Of a stretch of DNA of 64,000 nt, positions 42,180 to 51,799 are shown in pieces. The first letter of the stretch is position 1, and every line of letters begins with the position of its first letter. Source of the stretch: Martinezella lusitana. Its GTDB lineage: Bacteria > Pseudomonadota > Alphaproteobacteria > Rhizobiales > Rhizobiaceae. The notes beneath the pieces were generated by a model that worked only from the letters and a program-made list of their open reading frames with translations, was not told where the DNA came from and searched no databases. The position numbers were made by a program, and so were the translations under genes. The stretch covers positions 62,001-126,000 of the forward strand of contig NZ_WUEY01000017.1 in assembly GCF_010668395.1 (NCBI RefSeq). Direction: 5' to 3'.

Positions 42180-43045
42180 GGGGCACTCCTGAGGCTGCGG
42201 GCAAAGGCGGCGGCGCGGGCGAGCTTGTCCTTGTCGAGGCCGGTGTCGTAACCCCTCGCCGACAGATAGTCGTGAACCGAAACGGTGTCGACATTGCCCT
42301 TGGCCCCAGGGGCGAAGGGACAACCGCCGAGACCGCCGGCGGCGGCATCGAAGACGCGCAGGCCGCGCTCCAGGGCGACGGCGATATTCTCGAGCGCGCG
42401 GCCAGACGTATCGTGAAAATGGCCGGCAAGCACTGTTGCGGGGAGTTCGCCCAGAACTGCGGCGAGCATCCGGTCGACGGCCTCGGGCGAACCTCTGCCG
42501 ATCGTGTCGCCGAGGCTGATCTCGTAGCAGCCGAGCGCCCGCAATTGCCACGCGACGTTGACGACATTTTGCGGCGGCACCGCGCCTTCATAGGGGCATT
42601 CGACGACGCAGCTGACGTAACCGCGCAATGGCAGACCGCGTTCGCGGCTGGCTGCGGCGACCGGCCGGAAGCGCTCGATGCTCTCGGCGATCGAGCAATT
42701 GATGTTGCGCATGGAGAAGGTTTCGGACGCCGAAGCGAAGATCGCCACTTCATCGGCCCCGGCCGCAAGCGCGGCCTCGAACCCCTGCATATTCGGCGCC
42801 AGCGCCGTGTAACGGACGCCTGAACGCCGCTTTATTCCGGCCATGACCGCGGCCGCATCGGCAAGCTGCGGCACCCATTTCGGACTGACGAAGCTGGTGA
42901 CCTCGATGCGCTCGAAACCGCAGTCGGACAGCAGGTCCACCAGCTCGATCTTGCGCGCGGTATCGACCGGCTGCTTCTCATTCTGCAGGCCGTCGCGCGG
43001 CGCCATCTCGACGATGGTAACGCGGCTGGAAGGCTTGTCGGTCAT
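42176..43045 (-). CDS. liuE: Hydroxymethylglutaryl-CoA lyase
   Basis: Cleaves HMG-CoA to acetoacetate and acetyl-CoA, 289 aa. The TIM barrel begins VTIVEMAPRDGLQNEKQPV, the metal-site Asp of the family, and carries the HFHDTSGRALENIAVAL motif. The catalytic Cys loop is visible as GGLGGCPFAPGAKGN. Start and stop overlap both neighbours by 4 bp, so translation of the block is probably coupled. Family assignment is firm. Confidence 0.95.
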   Translation of the reverse strand: MTDKPSSRVTIVEMAPRDGLQNEKQPVDTARKIELVDLLSDCGFERIEVTSFVSPKWVPQLADAAAVMAGIKRRSGVRYTALAPNMQGFEAALAAGADEVAIFASASETFSMRNINCSIAESIERFRPVAAASRERGLPLRGYVSCVVECPYEGAVPPQNVVNVAWQLRALGCYEISLGDTIGRGSPEAVDRMLAAVLGELPATVLAGHFHDTSGRALENIAVALERGLRVFDAAAGGLGGCPFAPGAKGNVDTVSVHDYLSARGYDTGLDKDKLARAAAFARSLRSAP

Positions 43046-45030
43046 GCCGCATCCTCCGGCCGAAGCGACAGAAGCACGGCGCTCTCGCTGGTCTGGTCGC
43101 CCTCGCCGACATGCAGGCTTTCCACGATGCCGTCGCGAGCCGCCGTCAGCGTCAACTCCATCTTCATGGCCTCCATGACGATCAGCGCCTGACCCTTGGT
43201 CACCGTATCCCCCTCATGCACGCGCACGATCTTGACGAGACCCGGCATCGGCGCAATCACGCGGTCGCCGCCGCTGGCTGTTTCCTCGCCGCCGTCGAGC
43301 GGATCGAGGCGGTGGAAATGATGCGTCTGCCCGTCGAGAAACAGGGTGACGCCTGACGATGTCTCGAAGATATCGACGCGCGACTGCCTGCCATCGATCT
43401 CGACGCGTCGGGAAACGCCCTCACCCGCAAGCAGGCGGACAGGAATGGTGCGATCATCGAAGGCGACGCTGAAAAGCGCCCGATCCCCGGCAGTCACCCG
43501 GCAGCTCCTCTGGCCACCGGCAAAATGCAGCGTGACGGGGCGGCTTGCCTCACCCCAAAGCTGCCAGGCGCCGAGCGAGAGCCATGGGTCGTTGCCGGTG
43601 TTTCGAACAAACTCGCCCGCCTCGACAAGCGCGGCGATGGCAAGGGCGGCATCGTCGGGCTGTTGCGCTGCGGTCAGCGCCTCCACGTCCCGGTCGATCA
43701 GTCCCGTGTCAGGATGGCCGGCCGCGAAATCCGGCTGGCGGCTGAGCCGGATGAGGAAATCGAGATTGGTGGTGGTTCCCGCGACCTGCGTCTGTTCCAG
43801 ACCGCGCGTGAGGCCGGCAAGGGCAGCCGCGCGATCCGGCGCATGCACGGTCAGCTTGGCGATCAGCGGATCGTAATGCGGGGTGATGGTATCGCCCTCG
43901 CGCACGCCGGCATCGATGCGGACATCGCCTTCGGGAAAGCGAAGGTGGGAAAGGGTGCCGGTTGCCGGCAGGAAGCCGCGCGACGGGTCTTCGGCATAGA
44001 TACGGGCTTCGAAGGCCCAGCCGTTTATGGCAAGCTCGTCCTGCGTCTTAGGCAGCGGCTCGCCACTGGCGACGCGCAATTGCCATTCGACCAGATCGAC
44101 GCCCGCGATCGCCTCGGTGACGGGATGCTCGACCTGCAGGCGGGTATTCATTTCCATGAAGAAGAAACGATCCGGCGACAGGCCGTCGGAGACATCGGCG
44201 ATGAACTCGACCGTGCCGGCGCCGCGATAATCGATGGCGCGGGCGGCGCGGACGGCCGCCTCGCCCATGGCGCTACGCATCTCCTCCGTCATGCCGGGCG
44301 CCGGCGCCTCCTCGATCACCTTCTGGTGCCGGCGCTGCAGCGAGCAATCGCGCTCGAAGAGATGCACGGCATTGCCTTGGCTGTCGCCGAAGACCTGGAT
44401 CTCGATGTGGCGCGGCTTGACCAGATATTTCTCGATCAGCACCGCATCGTCGCCAAATGCGGATTTCGCCTCGCGCTTTGCCGCCTCCAGCGAGGCCTCG
44501 AAATCCTCCGGCCGATCGACGCGGCGCATGCCCTTGCCGCCGCCGCCGGCGCGCGCCTTGATGAGAACCGGAAAGCCGATGCCGGCTGCCTGCCCGGCAA
44601 GAAAGCCCGGCTCCTGCCCGTCGCCGTGATAACCGGGAACGACTGGCACGCCGGCACGCTCCATCAGCGCCTTGGCGGCATCCTTGAGCCCCATGGCGCG
44701 GATGGAGGCCGGTGACGGGCCGATGAAAACCAGGCCAGCAGCCTCGACCGCTTCAGCGAAGTGAGCATTTTCCGAAAGAAAGCCGTAGCCGGGATGAATG
44801 GCTTCGGCGCCCGTCCGCTCAGCGGCGGCGATGATCTTCTCCTTCGAAAGATAGCTTTCGCTCGCAGCCGCCGGGCCGATGTGGACGGCTTCGTCGGCCA
44901 GCGCCACATGCAGGGAATCCCTGTCGGCGTCGGAATAGACGGCGACCGTGCGGATGCCCAGACGCCGTGCCGTCCGGATGACCCGGCAGGCGATTTCCCC
45001 GCGATTGGCGATCAGTATCTTCGAAAACAT
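43042..45030 (-). CDS. liuD: Methylcrotonyl-CoA carboxylase alpha (biotin) subunit
   Basis: Biotin carboxylase plus carrier subunit, 662 aa. Biotin carboxylase domain (about 1-445) with the ATP-grasp Gly-rich loop RAGGGGKGMRRV; the MNTRLQVEHPVTE motif is complete. The C-terminal biotinyl domain carries the biotin Lys 623 in VMEAMKMEL. Acetyl- and propionyl-CoA carboxylases share this layout; leucine context sets the substrate. RidA lies directly upstream, and the lyase overlaps the stop. Confidence 0.95.
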   Translation of the reverse strand: MFSKILIANRGEIACRVIRTARRLGIRTVAVYSDADRDSLHVALADEAVHIGPAAASESYLSKEKIIAAAERTGAEAIHPGYGFLSENAHFAEAVEAAGLVFIGPSPASIRAMGLKDAAKALMERAGVPVVPGYHGDGQEPGFLAGQAAGIGFPVLIKARAGGGGKGMRRVDRPEDFEASLEAAKREAKSAFGDDAVLIEKYLVKPRHIEIQVFGDSQGNAVHLFERDCSLQRRHQKVIEEAPAPGMTEEMRSAMGEAAVRAARAIDYRGAGTVEFIADVSDGLSPDRFFFMEMNTRLQVEHPVTEAIAGVDLVEWQLRVASGEPLPKTQDELAINGWAFEARIYAEDPSRGFLPATGTLSHLRFPEGDVRIDAGVREGDTITPHYDPLIAKLTVHAPDRAAALAGLTRGLEQTQVAGTTTNLDFLIRLSRQPDFAAGHPDTGLIDRDVEALTAAQQPDDAALAIAALVEAGEFVRNTGNDPWLSLGAWQLWGEASRPVTLHFAGGQRSCRVTAGDRALFSVAFDDRTIPVRLLAGEGVSRRVEIDGRQSRVDIFETSSGVTLFLDGQTHHFHRLDPLDGGEETASGGDRVIAPMPGLVKIVRVHEGDTVTKGQALIVMEAMKMELTLTAARDGIVESLHVGEGDQTSESAVLLSLRPEDAA

Positions 45031-45039
45031 CGGCGGATC

Positions 45040-45423
45040 CTATTGCGCGGCGATAACCTCGACCTCGAGCAGCCAGGCGGTATCGAAAATGCCCGCGATC
45101 ACGACAGTCATGGCAGGCGTGAGCGGGCCGAGATACTCGGCGCGGATCTCGCGATTCTCCATCGTGTGGCGGCGGTCGGCGAGAAAGGTGGTGACCTTGA
45201 CGATATCGTCCTTCGTCATCCCGGCCGCCTTGAGCTGGGCGTCGATGTTGTGCCAGACCTGCCGCGCCTGCGCCTGAAAACCCTCTGGCAAGGCGTCGTC
45301 GACATCGGTCGGTATCTGGCCGCTGACGAAGAGCAAGCGCTCGAAACTCTCGAGTTTTACCGCCTGCGCATAGCCGCCGCGGGGTTGCGGCGCATTCTTG
45401 GCATTGATGGCATCGCGTTTCAT
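45040..45423 (-). CDS. RidA/YjgF-family deaminase inside the leucine operon
   Basis: Small trimeric protein, 127 aa. RidA members hydrolyse reactive enamine/imine intermediates released by PLP enzymes. Typical segments are RLLFVSGQIPTD and VKVTTFLADRRHTMENREI, but the canonical catalytic Arg region near 105 is not evident: the sequence reads PAMTVVIAGIF, where classic RidA has an Arg before the strand. It lies 10 bp after the carboxylase beta stop and 9 bp before the alpha gene, so it is part of the operon. ATG 45423 has GAGGAG with 6-nt spacing. Confidence 0.88.
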   Translation of the reverse strand: MKRDAINAKNAPQPRGGYAQAVKLESFERLLFVSGQIPTDVDDALPEGFQAQARQVWHNIDAQLKAAGMTKDDIVKVTTFLADRRHTMENREIRAEYLGPLTPAMTVVIAGIFDTAWLLEVEVIAAQ

Positions 45424-45433
45424 CTCCATCTCC

Positions 45434-47041
45434 TCACATCCTGAAAAGACCGAAGCGTGTGTCTTCGATCGGCGCGTTGAGTGCTGCTGAAAGCGACAGA
45501 GCCAGCACGTCGCGGCTCTTGCGCGGGTCGATGATGCCGTCGTCCCAAAGACGGGCCGAGGCATAGAGCGGGTGGCTCTGGGTTTCGAACATCTTGAGCG
45601 TCGGCGCCTTGAAGGCGGCCTCCTCCTCCTTCGTCCAGGGCTTGCCGGCACGCGCCAGCGCTTCGCCCCGCACGGTGGCGAGCACGCCCGCCGCCTGCTC
45701 CCCGCCCATGACGGAGATTCGGCTGTTGGGCCATGTCCAGAGGAAGCGCGGCGAATAGGCACGGCCGGCCATGCCGTAGTTGCCGGCGCCGAAGGAGCCG
45801 CCGATCAGCATGGTGATCTTCGGGACCTTGGTGGTGGCAACGGCCGTCACCAGCTTGGCGCCGTTCTTGGCGATGCCCTCGGTTTCGTATTTGCGCCCGA
45901 CCATGAAGCCGGTGATGTTCTGCAGGAAAACGAGCGGGATCTTGCGCTGCGAGCAAAGCTCGACGAAATGCGCGCCCTTCAGCGCCGACTCCGAGAAAAG
46001 CACGCCGTTGTTGGCGATGATCCCTACCGGAATGCCATGGATATGGGCAAAGCCGCAGACCAGCGTCGTGCCGTAACGGGCCTTGAATTCGTCGAAGCGC
46101 GAGCCATCCACCGTGCGGGCGATGACCTCGCGCACGTCATAGGGCGTGCGCAGATCGGAAGGGACGATGCCGAGGATTTCTTCGGGGTCGTAGAGCGGCG
46201 GTTCGGGCGAACGAAGCTCGACGCTTTCGGGCTTGCGGCGGTTGAGGTTGGCGACCGCCTGCCGGGCGAGCGCAAGCGCATGGGCATCGTCGCGCGCCAG
46301 ATGATCGGCAACGCCGGAAAGCCGCGTATGGACGTCGCCGCCGCCGAGATCCTCGGCCGAGACCACTTCGCCTGTTGCCGCCTTGACCAGCGGCGGTCCG
46401 GCAAGAAAGATCGTCCCCTGCTTGTCGACGATGATGGTCTCGTCCGACATGGCCGGCACATAGGCGCCGCCTGCGGTGCAGGAGCCCATGACGACGGCGA
46501 TCTGCGGGATGCCGGCCGCCGACATATTGGCCTGATTGTAGAAGATGCGGCCGAAATGATCGCGGTCCGGAAAGACCTCGTCCTGGTTCGGCAGGTTGGC
46601 GCCGCCGGAATCGACGAGATAGATGCAGGGGAGATTGTTTTCCGCCGCAATCTCCTGCGCCCGCAGATGCTTCTTGACCGTGATCGGATAGTAGGTGCCG
46701 CCTTTGACCGTGGCGTCGTTGCAGACGATCATGCAATCGCGGCCGGAGACGCGGCCGATACCGGCGATTAGCCCGGCACCGGGCGCATCGCCGCCATAGA
46801 GGCCATGAGCGGCCGTCGTCCCGATCTCGAGAAACGGCGTGGCCGGATCGATCAATCCCGCAACACGATCGCGCGGCAACATCTTGCCTCGGCCGACATG
46901 GCGCTCGCGCGCCTGGGCGCCGCCGCCTTCCGCCGCCTGCGCCACCGCCGCCTCGGCCACGCCGATCGCCTCGAGAAGCGCGGCGCGGTTGTCCCGGAAG
47001 CGATCCGTATGCGTCGATATCTCTGATTTCAGGACGGTCAT
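45434..47041 (-). CDS. liuB: Methylcrotonyl-CoA carboxylase beta subunit
   Basis: Carboxyltransferase subunit, 535 aa, working with the biotin subunit to carboxylate 3-methylcrotonyl-CoA. Motifs are the N-lobe GGTYYPITVKKHLRAQ and YLVDSGGANLPNQDEVFPD, the latter characteristic of MCC beta and not of propionyl-CoA carboxylase; and the C-lobe FLQNITGFMVGRKYE and IGGSFGAGNYGMAGRAY. ATG 47041 is preferred to a GTG three codons earlier. It is third in the leftward operon counting the oxidoreductase. Confidence 0.96.
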   Translation of the reverse strand: MTVLKSEISTHTDRFRDNRAALLEAIGVAEAAVAQAAEGGGAQARERHVGRGKMLPRDRVAGLIDPATPFLEIGTTAAHGLYGGDAPGAGLIAGIGRVSGRDCMIVCNDATVKGGTYYPITVKKHLRAQEIAAENNLPCIYLVDSGGANLPNQDEVFPDRDHFGRIFYNQANMSAAGIPQIAVVMGSCTAGGAYVPAMSDETIIVDKQGTIFLAGPPLVKAATGEVVSAEDLGGGDVHTRLSGVADHLARDDAHALALARQAVANLNRRKPESVELRSPEPPLYDPEEILGIVPSDLRTPYDVREVIARTVDGSRFDEFKARYGTTLVCGFAHIHGIPVGIIANNGVLFSESALKGAHFVELCSQRKIPLVFLQNITGFMVGRKYETEGIAKNGAKLVTAVATTKVPKITMLIGGSFGAGNYGMAGRAYSPRFLWTWPNSRISVMGGEQAAGVLATVRGEALARAGKPWTKEEEAAFKAPTLKMFETQSHPLYASARLWDDGIIDPRKSRDVLALSLSAALNAPIEDTRFGLFRM

Positions 47042-47075
47042 GCGCTTCACCGGTTGATGGGAATGGGGTTCGAAA

Positions 47076-48239
47076 TCAGGCCGTCTCGCCGAACAGCTCG
47101 CGGCCGATCAGCATACGCCGGATTTCGGACGTGCCGGCACCGATTTCGTAGAGCTTGGCATCGCGCAACAGCCGGCCGGCCGGATAATCGTTGGTATAGC
47201 CGTTGCCGCCGAGCGCCTGGATGCATTCCAGCGCCAGCGCCGTCGCCTTCTCGGCGGAATAGAGAATGCAGCCGGCGGCGTCCTTGCGCGTGGTCTCGCC
47301 GCGATCGCAGGCGGCTGCGACCGCATAGACATAGGCGCGGGCCGCATTCATGGTGACGTACATATCGGCAAGCTTGCCCTGCATGAGCTGGAACTCGCCG
47401 ATCGACTGGCCGAACTGCTTGCGCTCATGCATGTAGGGCAGCACCACATCCATGCAGGCGGCCATGATGCCGACGGGACCGCCCGACAGCACGACGCGCT
47501 CGTAGTCGAGACCCGACATCAGCACGCGGACGCCGCCATCGACCTGCCCGAGAACATTCTCCTCCGGCACTTCGCAATCGAGAAAGATCAGCTCCGAGGT
47601 GTTCGAGCCGCGCATGCCGAGCTTGTCGAGCTTCTGGCCGACGGAGAAGCCGGGGAAGCCTTTTTCGACCAGGAAAGCGGTAATGCCGCGCGGGCCCGCA
47701 TCGGGCGAAGTCTTGGCGTAGACGACGAGCACATCGGCATCCGGGCCGTTGGTGATCCACATCTTGCTGCCGTTGAGGACATAGTGACGGCCGCGCTTTT
47801 CAGCGTGCAGCTTCATGGACACGACATCGGAGCCGGCACCCGGCTCCGACATGGCCAATGCACCGACATGATCGCCCGATATCAGCTTCGGAAGATAGCG
47901 CTCCTTTTGCGCCGTCGTGCCGTTGCGGTGGATCTGGTTGACGCAGAGGTTGGAATGGGCGCCGTAACTCAGGCCGACGGAAGCCGACGCGCGGCTGATC
48001 TCCTCCATCGCGATCGTATGGGCGAGATAGCCGAGGCCGGCACCGCCATAGGCATCGTCGACGGTGATGCCGAGCAGGCCGAGATCGCCCATCTCCTTCC
48101 AGAGATGCATGGGGAAACTGTTGTTGCGATCGATCTCGTCGGCAAACGGTGCGATGCGGCGATCGGCAAAGCGACGCACCTGCTCGCGCAATGCGTCGAT
48201 GTCCTCGCCCAGCGCGAAGTTCAGTCCCCCTTCAAACAT
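47076..48239 (-). CDS. liuA: Isovaleryl-CoA dehydrogenase
   Basis: FAD flavoenzyme, 387 aa, oxidising isovaleryl-CoA to 3-methylcrotonyl-CoA with electron transfer flavoprotein. SGLDYERVVLSGGPVGIM holds the catalytic Glu in the position specific to isovaleryl-CoA dehydrogenase rather than near the C-terminus. Other acyl-CoA dehydrogenase signatures are ALAMSEPGAGSDV and QALGGNGYTNDYPAGRLLRDAK. RBS GGAGGAG upstream. It follows the large oxidoreductase by 86 bp and begins the leucine block proper. Confidence 0.96.
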   Translation of the reverse strand: MFEGGLNFALGEDIDALREQVRRFADRRIAPFADEIDRNNSFPMHLWKEMGDLGLLGITVDDAYGGAGLGYLAHTIAMEEISRASASVGLSYGAHSNLCVNQIHRNGTTAQKERYLPKLISGDHVGALAMSEPGAGSDVVSMKLHAEKRGRHYVLNGSKMWITNGPDADVLVVYAKTSPDAGPRGITAFLVEKGFPGFSVGQKLDKLGMRGSNTSELIFLDCEVPEENVLGQVDGGVRVLMSGLDYERVVLSGGPVGIMAACMDVVLPYMHERKQFGQSIGEFQLMQGKLADMYVTMNAARAYVYAVAAACDRGETTRKDAAGCILYSAEKATALALECIQALGGNGYTNDYPAGRLLRDAKLYEIGAGTSEIRRMLIGRELFGETA

Positions 48240-48325
48240 GCGGCTTCTCCTCCCGACCTTTCCGAACGCGCGATCTTCTCGAACGTATGTCTCGTTGTCC
48301 CCGCTTCAAGTTCCGGCCGCAGCCG

Positions 48326-51300
48326 TCATGCTGCATCTGCCGGGACATGCTCTTTCTGCTGCGGCATCTCGTAGATCTTCAGCTTGTCGGCAATCCGGAC
48401 CATGATCTTCCGGGCAGCTTCCTCCTTGACCGGGCCGAAGCCTCTTATCTCATCGAACAATGAGAGGATGGCAAGAGCTTCCGCCTCATTGTCGTGGCGC
48501 AAGCCGGCGAGCACGCGCTCGGCTATCCCTTCATATTCGGCAATCAGGCGACGTTCCAGGCGGCGCTCGGCCATATAGCCGAAGGGATCGAGAGCAGTCC
48601 CGCGCAGCCGCTTCATTGGCGCAAGGGCGCGCAGCAACGGCAGGATCCAGGCACCGAATTCACGCTTCTTCGGCCGGCCGTTCGGATCCTTGCCGCCGAG
48701 GATCGGCGGGGCAAGATTGAGGGCCAGCTTGAAATCGCCTTCCATCTCCTCGCGCAGATGCGCCTCGAAAGCCGGATCCGTCAAAAGACGGGCGACCTCG
48801 TACTCGTCCTTGTAGGCCAGAACCCGCGCATAGGTGACGCCGACGGCGAAGGGGATCTTGTCCGAAAGCCGTTCCCTTGCGGCCAGCGCGTGGGCGTGAG
48901 CCACAAAAGCGGCATAGCGCTCGGCAAGCGCCGCATTCTGATAGGCGGTCAGATGCGCCTTGCGATGCTTGACGAGCTCATCGAGGCTCATATCCACCAG
49001 AGTCTTGCCGGCATACGGCTCGGCCATCAAGGCATGCACGGCCTGCGGATCATGCGCCAGAAGCCTGCCCCAATGGAAAGCGGACAGGCTCGCCTTGACG
49101 GCGACACCGTTGAGCTCGATCGCCTTTTCGATCGCTTCGAGAGAGAGTGGCAGCAGGCCGCGCTGCCAGGCAAAGCCGGTCAGCAGGATGTTGGTCGATA
49201 TGGCGTCACCGGTCACCTCGGTCGCGACATGGTTGAAATCGAGGAAGACGGACTTGTCGCTCACGGTCTTGGCGATCGTGTGCTGGATCGATCCGGCCTT
49301 GAAATCGAAATCGCGGTTGCGGACGAAATCGGCGACCGGCATCAGGCCGGTGTTGACGATGGCCGTGGTCCGCGTCGAGGAGCAGAGCGTGATCGCGTCC
49401 TTGGAGGCACCGACCACCTCATCCGCCGCAAACAGCAGATCCGCACCGCCATTGACGATGCGCGACGAGGTGACGTCGGCCTCATTGTGGCCGATGCGCA
49501 GATGGCTCATGACCGCTCCCCCCTTCTGGGCGAGGCCGGCCATGTCGAGGATCATCGGCACCTTGCCGTCGAGATGCGCGGCCATGCCGAGGATGGCGCC
49601 GACGGTCAGGATGCCGGTGCCGCCGACGCCGGCTATCGCGATATTCCAGGGCCGGTCGCCGATGACGGGGATTTCGGGCATCGGCACTTCAACATCGGCG
49701 TGCTCAAGCGCCTTGCGCTTGCGCCGCTTGCCGCCATGAACCGTCACGAAGGACGGGCAGAAGCCTTTGACGCAGGAAAAATCCTTGTTGCAGCTCGACT
49801 GGTTGATCTGGCGCTTGCGGCCGAATTCCGTTTCCAGCGGCTCGACCGAGATGCAGTTGGATTGCACCGAGCAATCGCCGCAGCCTTCGCAGACGGCCGG
49901 GTTGATGAAGACACGCTTCGCGGGGTCCTCCATCAGGCCGCGGCTCCGGCGGCGGCGCTTCTCGGCGGCACAGGTCTGGACGTAAACGATCGCCGAGCAG
50001 CCCTCGGTCTCGCGCAACGTCAGCATCACCTGATCGATATGGTCGCGATGCAGGACCTTGACGCCGGGCGCCAGCTCGGAGGCGCGATAGGCATCCGGAT
50101 TGTCCGACAGCAGGTAGATCGGCTTGACGCCTTCGTCGTGCAGCTGCTTCGTCACCAGCTGCGGCGTCAGATAGCCGTCGATCTGCTGGCCGCCGGTCAT
50201 GGCGACGGCATCGTTGTAGAGCAGCTTGTAGGTAACGTTGACCTTGGAGGCGACGGACTGGCGGATGGCGAGAATGCCGGAATGGAAATAGGTGCCGTCA
50301 CCGAGATTGACGAACATGTGCTTTTCGTCGGTGTAGCGGGCGATCGCCGTCCAGGGCACTCCCTCGCCGCCCATCTGGGTGAAGGTCTCGGTGTTGCGGT
50401 CCATCCAGGTGACCATGTAATGGCAGCCGATGCCGGCGATGGCGCGGCTGCCTTCGGGAACGCGGGTGGAGGTGTTGTGCGGACAGCCTGAGCAGAAGAA
50501 CGGCGTGCGGTTCAGCGGCGCGACATGGCTGCGGCTGATCTGGCCGCGCTCGGCGAGATAGGCGAGCTTGGCGGCGATGCGGTCATGCAGGCCCTGATCC
50601 AGATCGAGCTTGACGATGCGTCCGGCGATCGCTCTCGCGACCGCGCCGACGGTCAGCGCCGCCGAGAGGCTGAGATAGGGCTTGTCGTGCTCGTCGAACT
50701 TGCCGACGATGCGCGGGCGGACATCGGCCCGCCAGTTGAACAGCTGCTGCTTGATCTGGTTTTCGATGATCTCGCGCCGCTCCTCGACGACAAGAACCTT
50801 GTCCAGCCCTTCCGAAAAGTGCCGGACGGCTTCCGGCTCCAGCGGCCAAGGCATACGCACCTTGAGGATACGCATGCCGATGGCGGCCATTTCCCGCGGT
50901 CCGATCTCCAGCTCGCGCAGCGCCTGCAGCACATCCTCATAGGCCTTGCCTGACGAGATGATACCGAAGCGCGCATTGGGCACGTCATGGGTGACTTCGT
51001 CGACGCGATTGGCGCGGGCGAAGGCGATGGCGGCATAGGCCTTGTAGGTCTGCAGGCGATCGTCCTGCACCAGGGGCGGATCGGGCCACCGCAGGTTCAG
51101 GCCGCCGGGAGGCAATTCGAAGTCGGTCGGCAAGACAAATTGGCGTCTCTCGCCCGACAAGTCGACCGCTGCCGTCGTCTCGACGGTATCTGCGATGAAT
51201 TTCATACCGACCCAGCAGCCGGAATAGCGCGACATGGCAATGCCGAGCAGGCCGTATTCCAGGAATTCGTGGATGGACGAGGGATAGATGACCGGGATGA

Positions 51301-51799
51301 CCGCCGACATGAAATCGTGGTCGGTCTGGTGCGGGATGGTGGAAGATTTGGCGGAATGGTCGTCGCCGGCGAAACAGAGCACGCCGCCGTGTTTGGACGT
51401 GCCGGCCGCATTGCCGTGCTTCAGAACGTCGCCGGAGCGGTCGACGCCGGGACCCTTGCCGTACCAGATGCCGAGCACGCCGTCCTTGCGGGCGCCGGGC
51501 GATAGACCGACCTGCTGCGAGCCCCAGACGGCGGTGGCGGCGAGATCCTCATTGATCCCAGGCTGGAAAGTGACGTCATGGGCGTCGAGGTAAGTCTGCG
51601 CTTTCAGAAGCTGCTGGTCGTAGCCGCCAAGCGGCGAGCCGCGATAACCGGAAATGAAGGCTGCCGTATTGAGACCGGCGGCGCGGTCACGCCGCATCTG
51701 GGTCATGGGCAGCCGCACCAGCGTCTGCAGGCCGGTCATGAAAACGCGGCCTTCCTCTGCGGTATATTTGTCGTCTAGCGATACGCTGGTCGCAAGCAT
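48326..51799 (-). CDS. Indolepyruvate-type ferredoxin oxidoreductase, fused alpha-beta-gamma
   Basis: Thiamine diphosphate and iron-sulfur enzyme, 1157 aa, which decarboxylates 2-oxo acids to acyl-CoA while reducing ferredoxin. The N-terminal pyrimidine-type domain is followed by the TPP core (GDGTYFHSGILAIRQ, then YNDAVAMTGGQQ), cysteine clusters VCEGCGDCSVQSNC and CNKDFSCVKGFC for iron-sulfur, and the C-terminal gamma-type domain (GVGGTGILTVGAILGMAA). ATG 51799 has GGAGG; the open frame extends 10 codons further to TTG. Proteobacterial fused members can use aromatic or branched oxo acids. Its spacing suggests co-expression with the leucine operon. Confidence 0.92.
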   Translation of the reverse strand: MLATSVSLDDKYTAEEGRVFMTGLQTLVRLPMTQMRRDRAAGLNTAAFISGYRGSPLGGYDQQLLKAQTYLDAHDVTFQPGINEDLAATAVWGSQQVGLSPGARKDGVLGIWYGKGPGVDRSGDVLKHGNAAGTSKHGGVLCFAGDDHSAKSSTIPHQTDHDFMSAVIPVIYPSSIHEFLEYGLLGIAMSRYSGCWVGMKFIADTVETTAAVDLSGERRQFVLPTDFELPPGGLNLRWPDPPLVQDDRLQTYKAYAAIAFARANRVDEVTHDVPNARFGIISSGKAYEDVLQALRELEIGPREMAAIGMRILKVRMPWPLEPEAVRHFSEGLDKVLVVEERREIIENQIKQQLFNWRADVRPRIVGKFDEHDKPYLSLSAALTVGAVARAIAGRIVKLDLDQGLHDRIAAKLAYLAERGQISRSHVAPLNRTPFFCSGCPHNTSTRVPEGSRAIAGIGCHYMVTWMDRNTETFTQMGGEGVPWTAIARYTDEKHMFVNLGDGTYFHSGILAIRQSVASKVNVTYKLLYNDAVAMTGGQQIDGYLTPQLVTKQLHDEGVKPIYLLSDNPDAYRASELAPGVKVLHRDHIDQVMLTLRETEGCSAIVYVQTCAAEKRRRRSRGLMEDPAKRVFINPAVCEGCGDCSVQSNCISVEPLETEFGRKRQINQSSCNKDFSCVKGFCPSFVTVHGGKRRKRKALEHADVEVPMPEIPVIGDRPWNIAIAGVGGTGILTVGAILGMAAHLDGKVPMILDMAGLAQKGGAVMSHLRIGHNEADVTSSRIVNGGADLLFAADEVVGASKDAITLCSSTRTTAIVNTGLMPVADFVRNRDFDFKAGSIQHTIAKTVSDKSVFLDFNHVATEVTGDAISTNILLTGFAWQRGLLPLSLEAIEKAIELNGVAVKASLSAFHWGRLLAHDPQAVHALMAEPYAGKTLVDMSLDELVKHRKAHLTAYQNAALAERYAAFVAHAHALAARERLSDKIPFAVGVTYARVLAYKDEYEVARLLTDPAFEAHLREEMEGDFKLALNLAPPILGGKDPNGRPKKREFGAWILPLLRALAPMKRLRGTALDPFGYMAERRLERRLIAEYEGIAERVLAGLRHDNEAEALAILSLFDEIRGFGPVKEEAARKIMVRIADKLKIYEMPQQKEHVPADAA

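Noticed and set aside
42180..42551. N-terminal extension of the methylglutaconyl-CoA hydratase
   Set aside because: The extra 124 codons lie inside the HMG-CoA lyase gene in a different frame and are Arg-rich; ATG 42179 gives the normal family start.
48494..50491. 665-codon open frame opposite the ferredoxin oxidoreductase
   Set aside because: Shadow of the oxidoreductase gene: no signal, domain or ribosome binding site.
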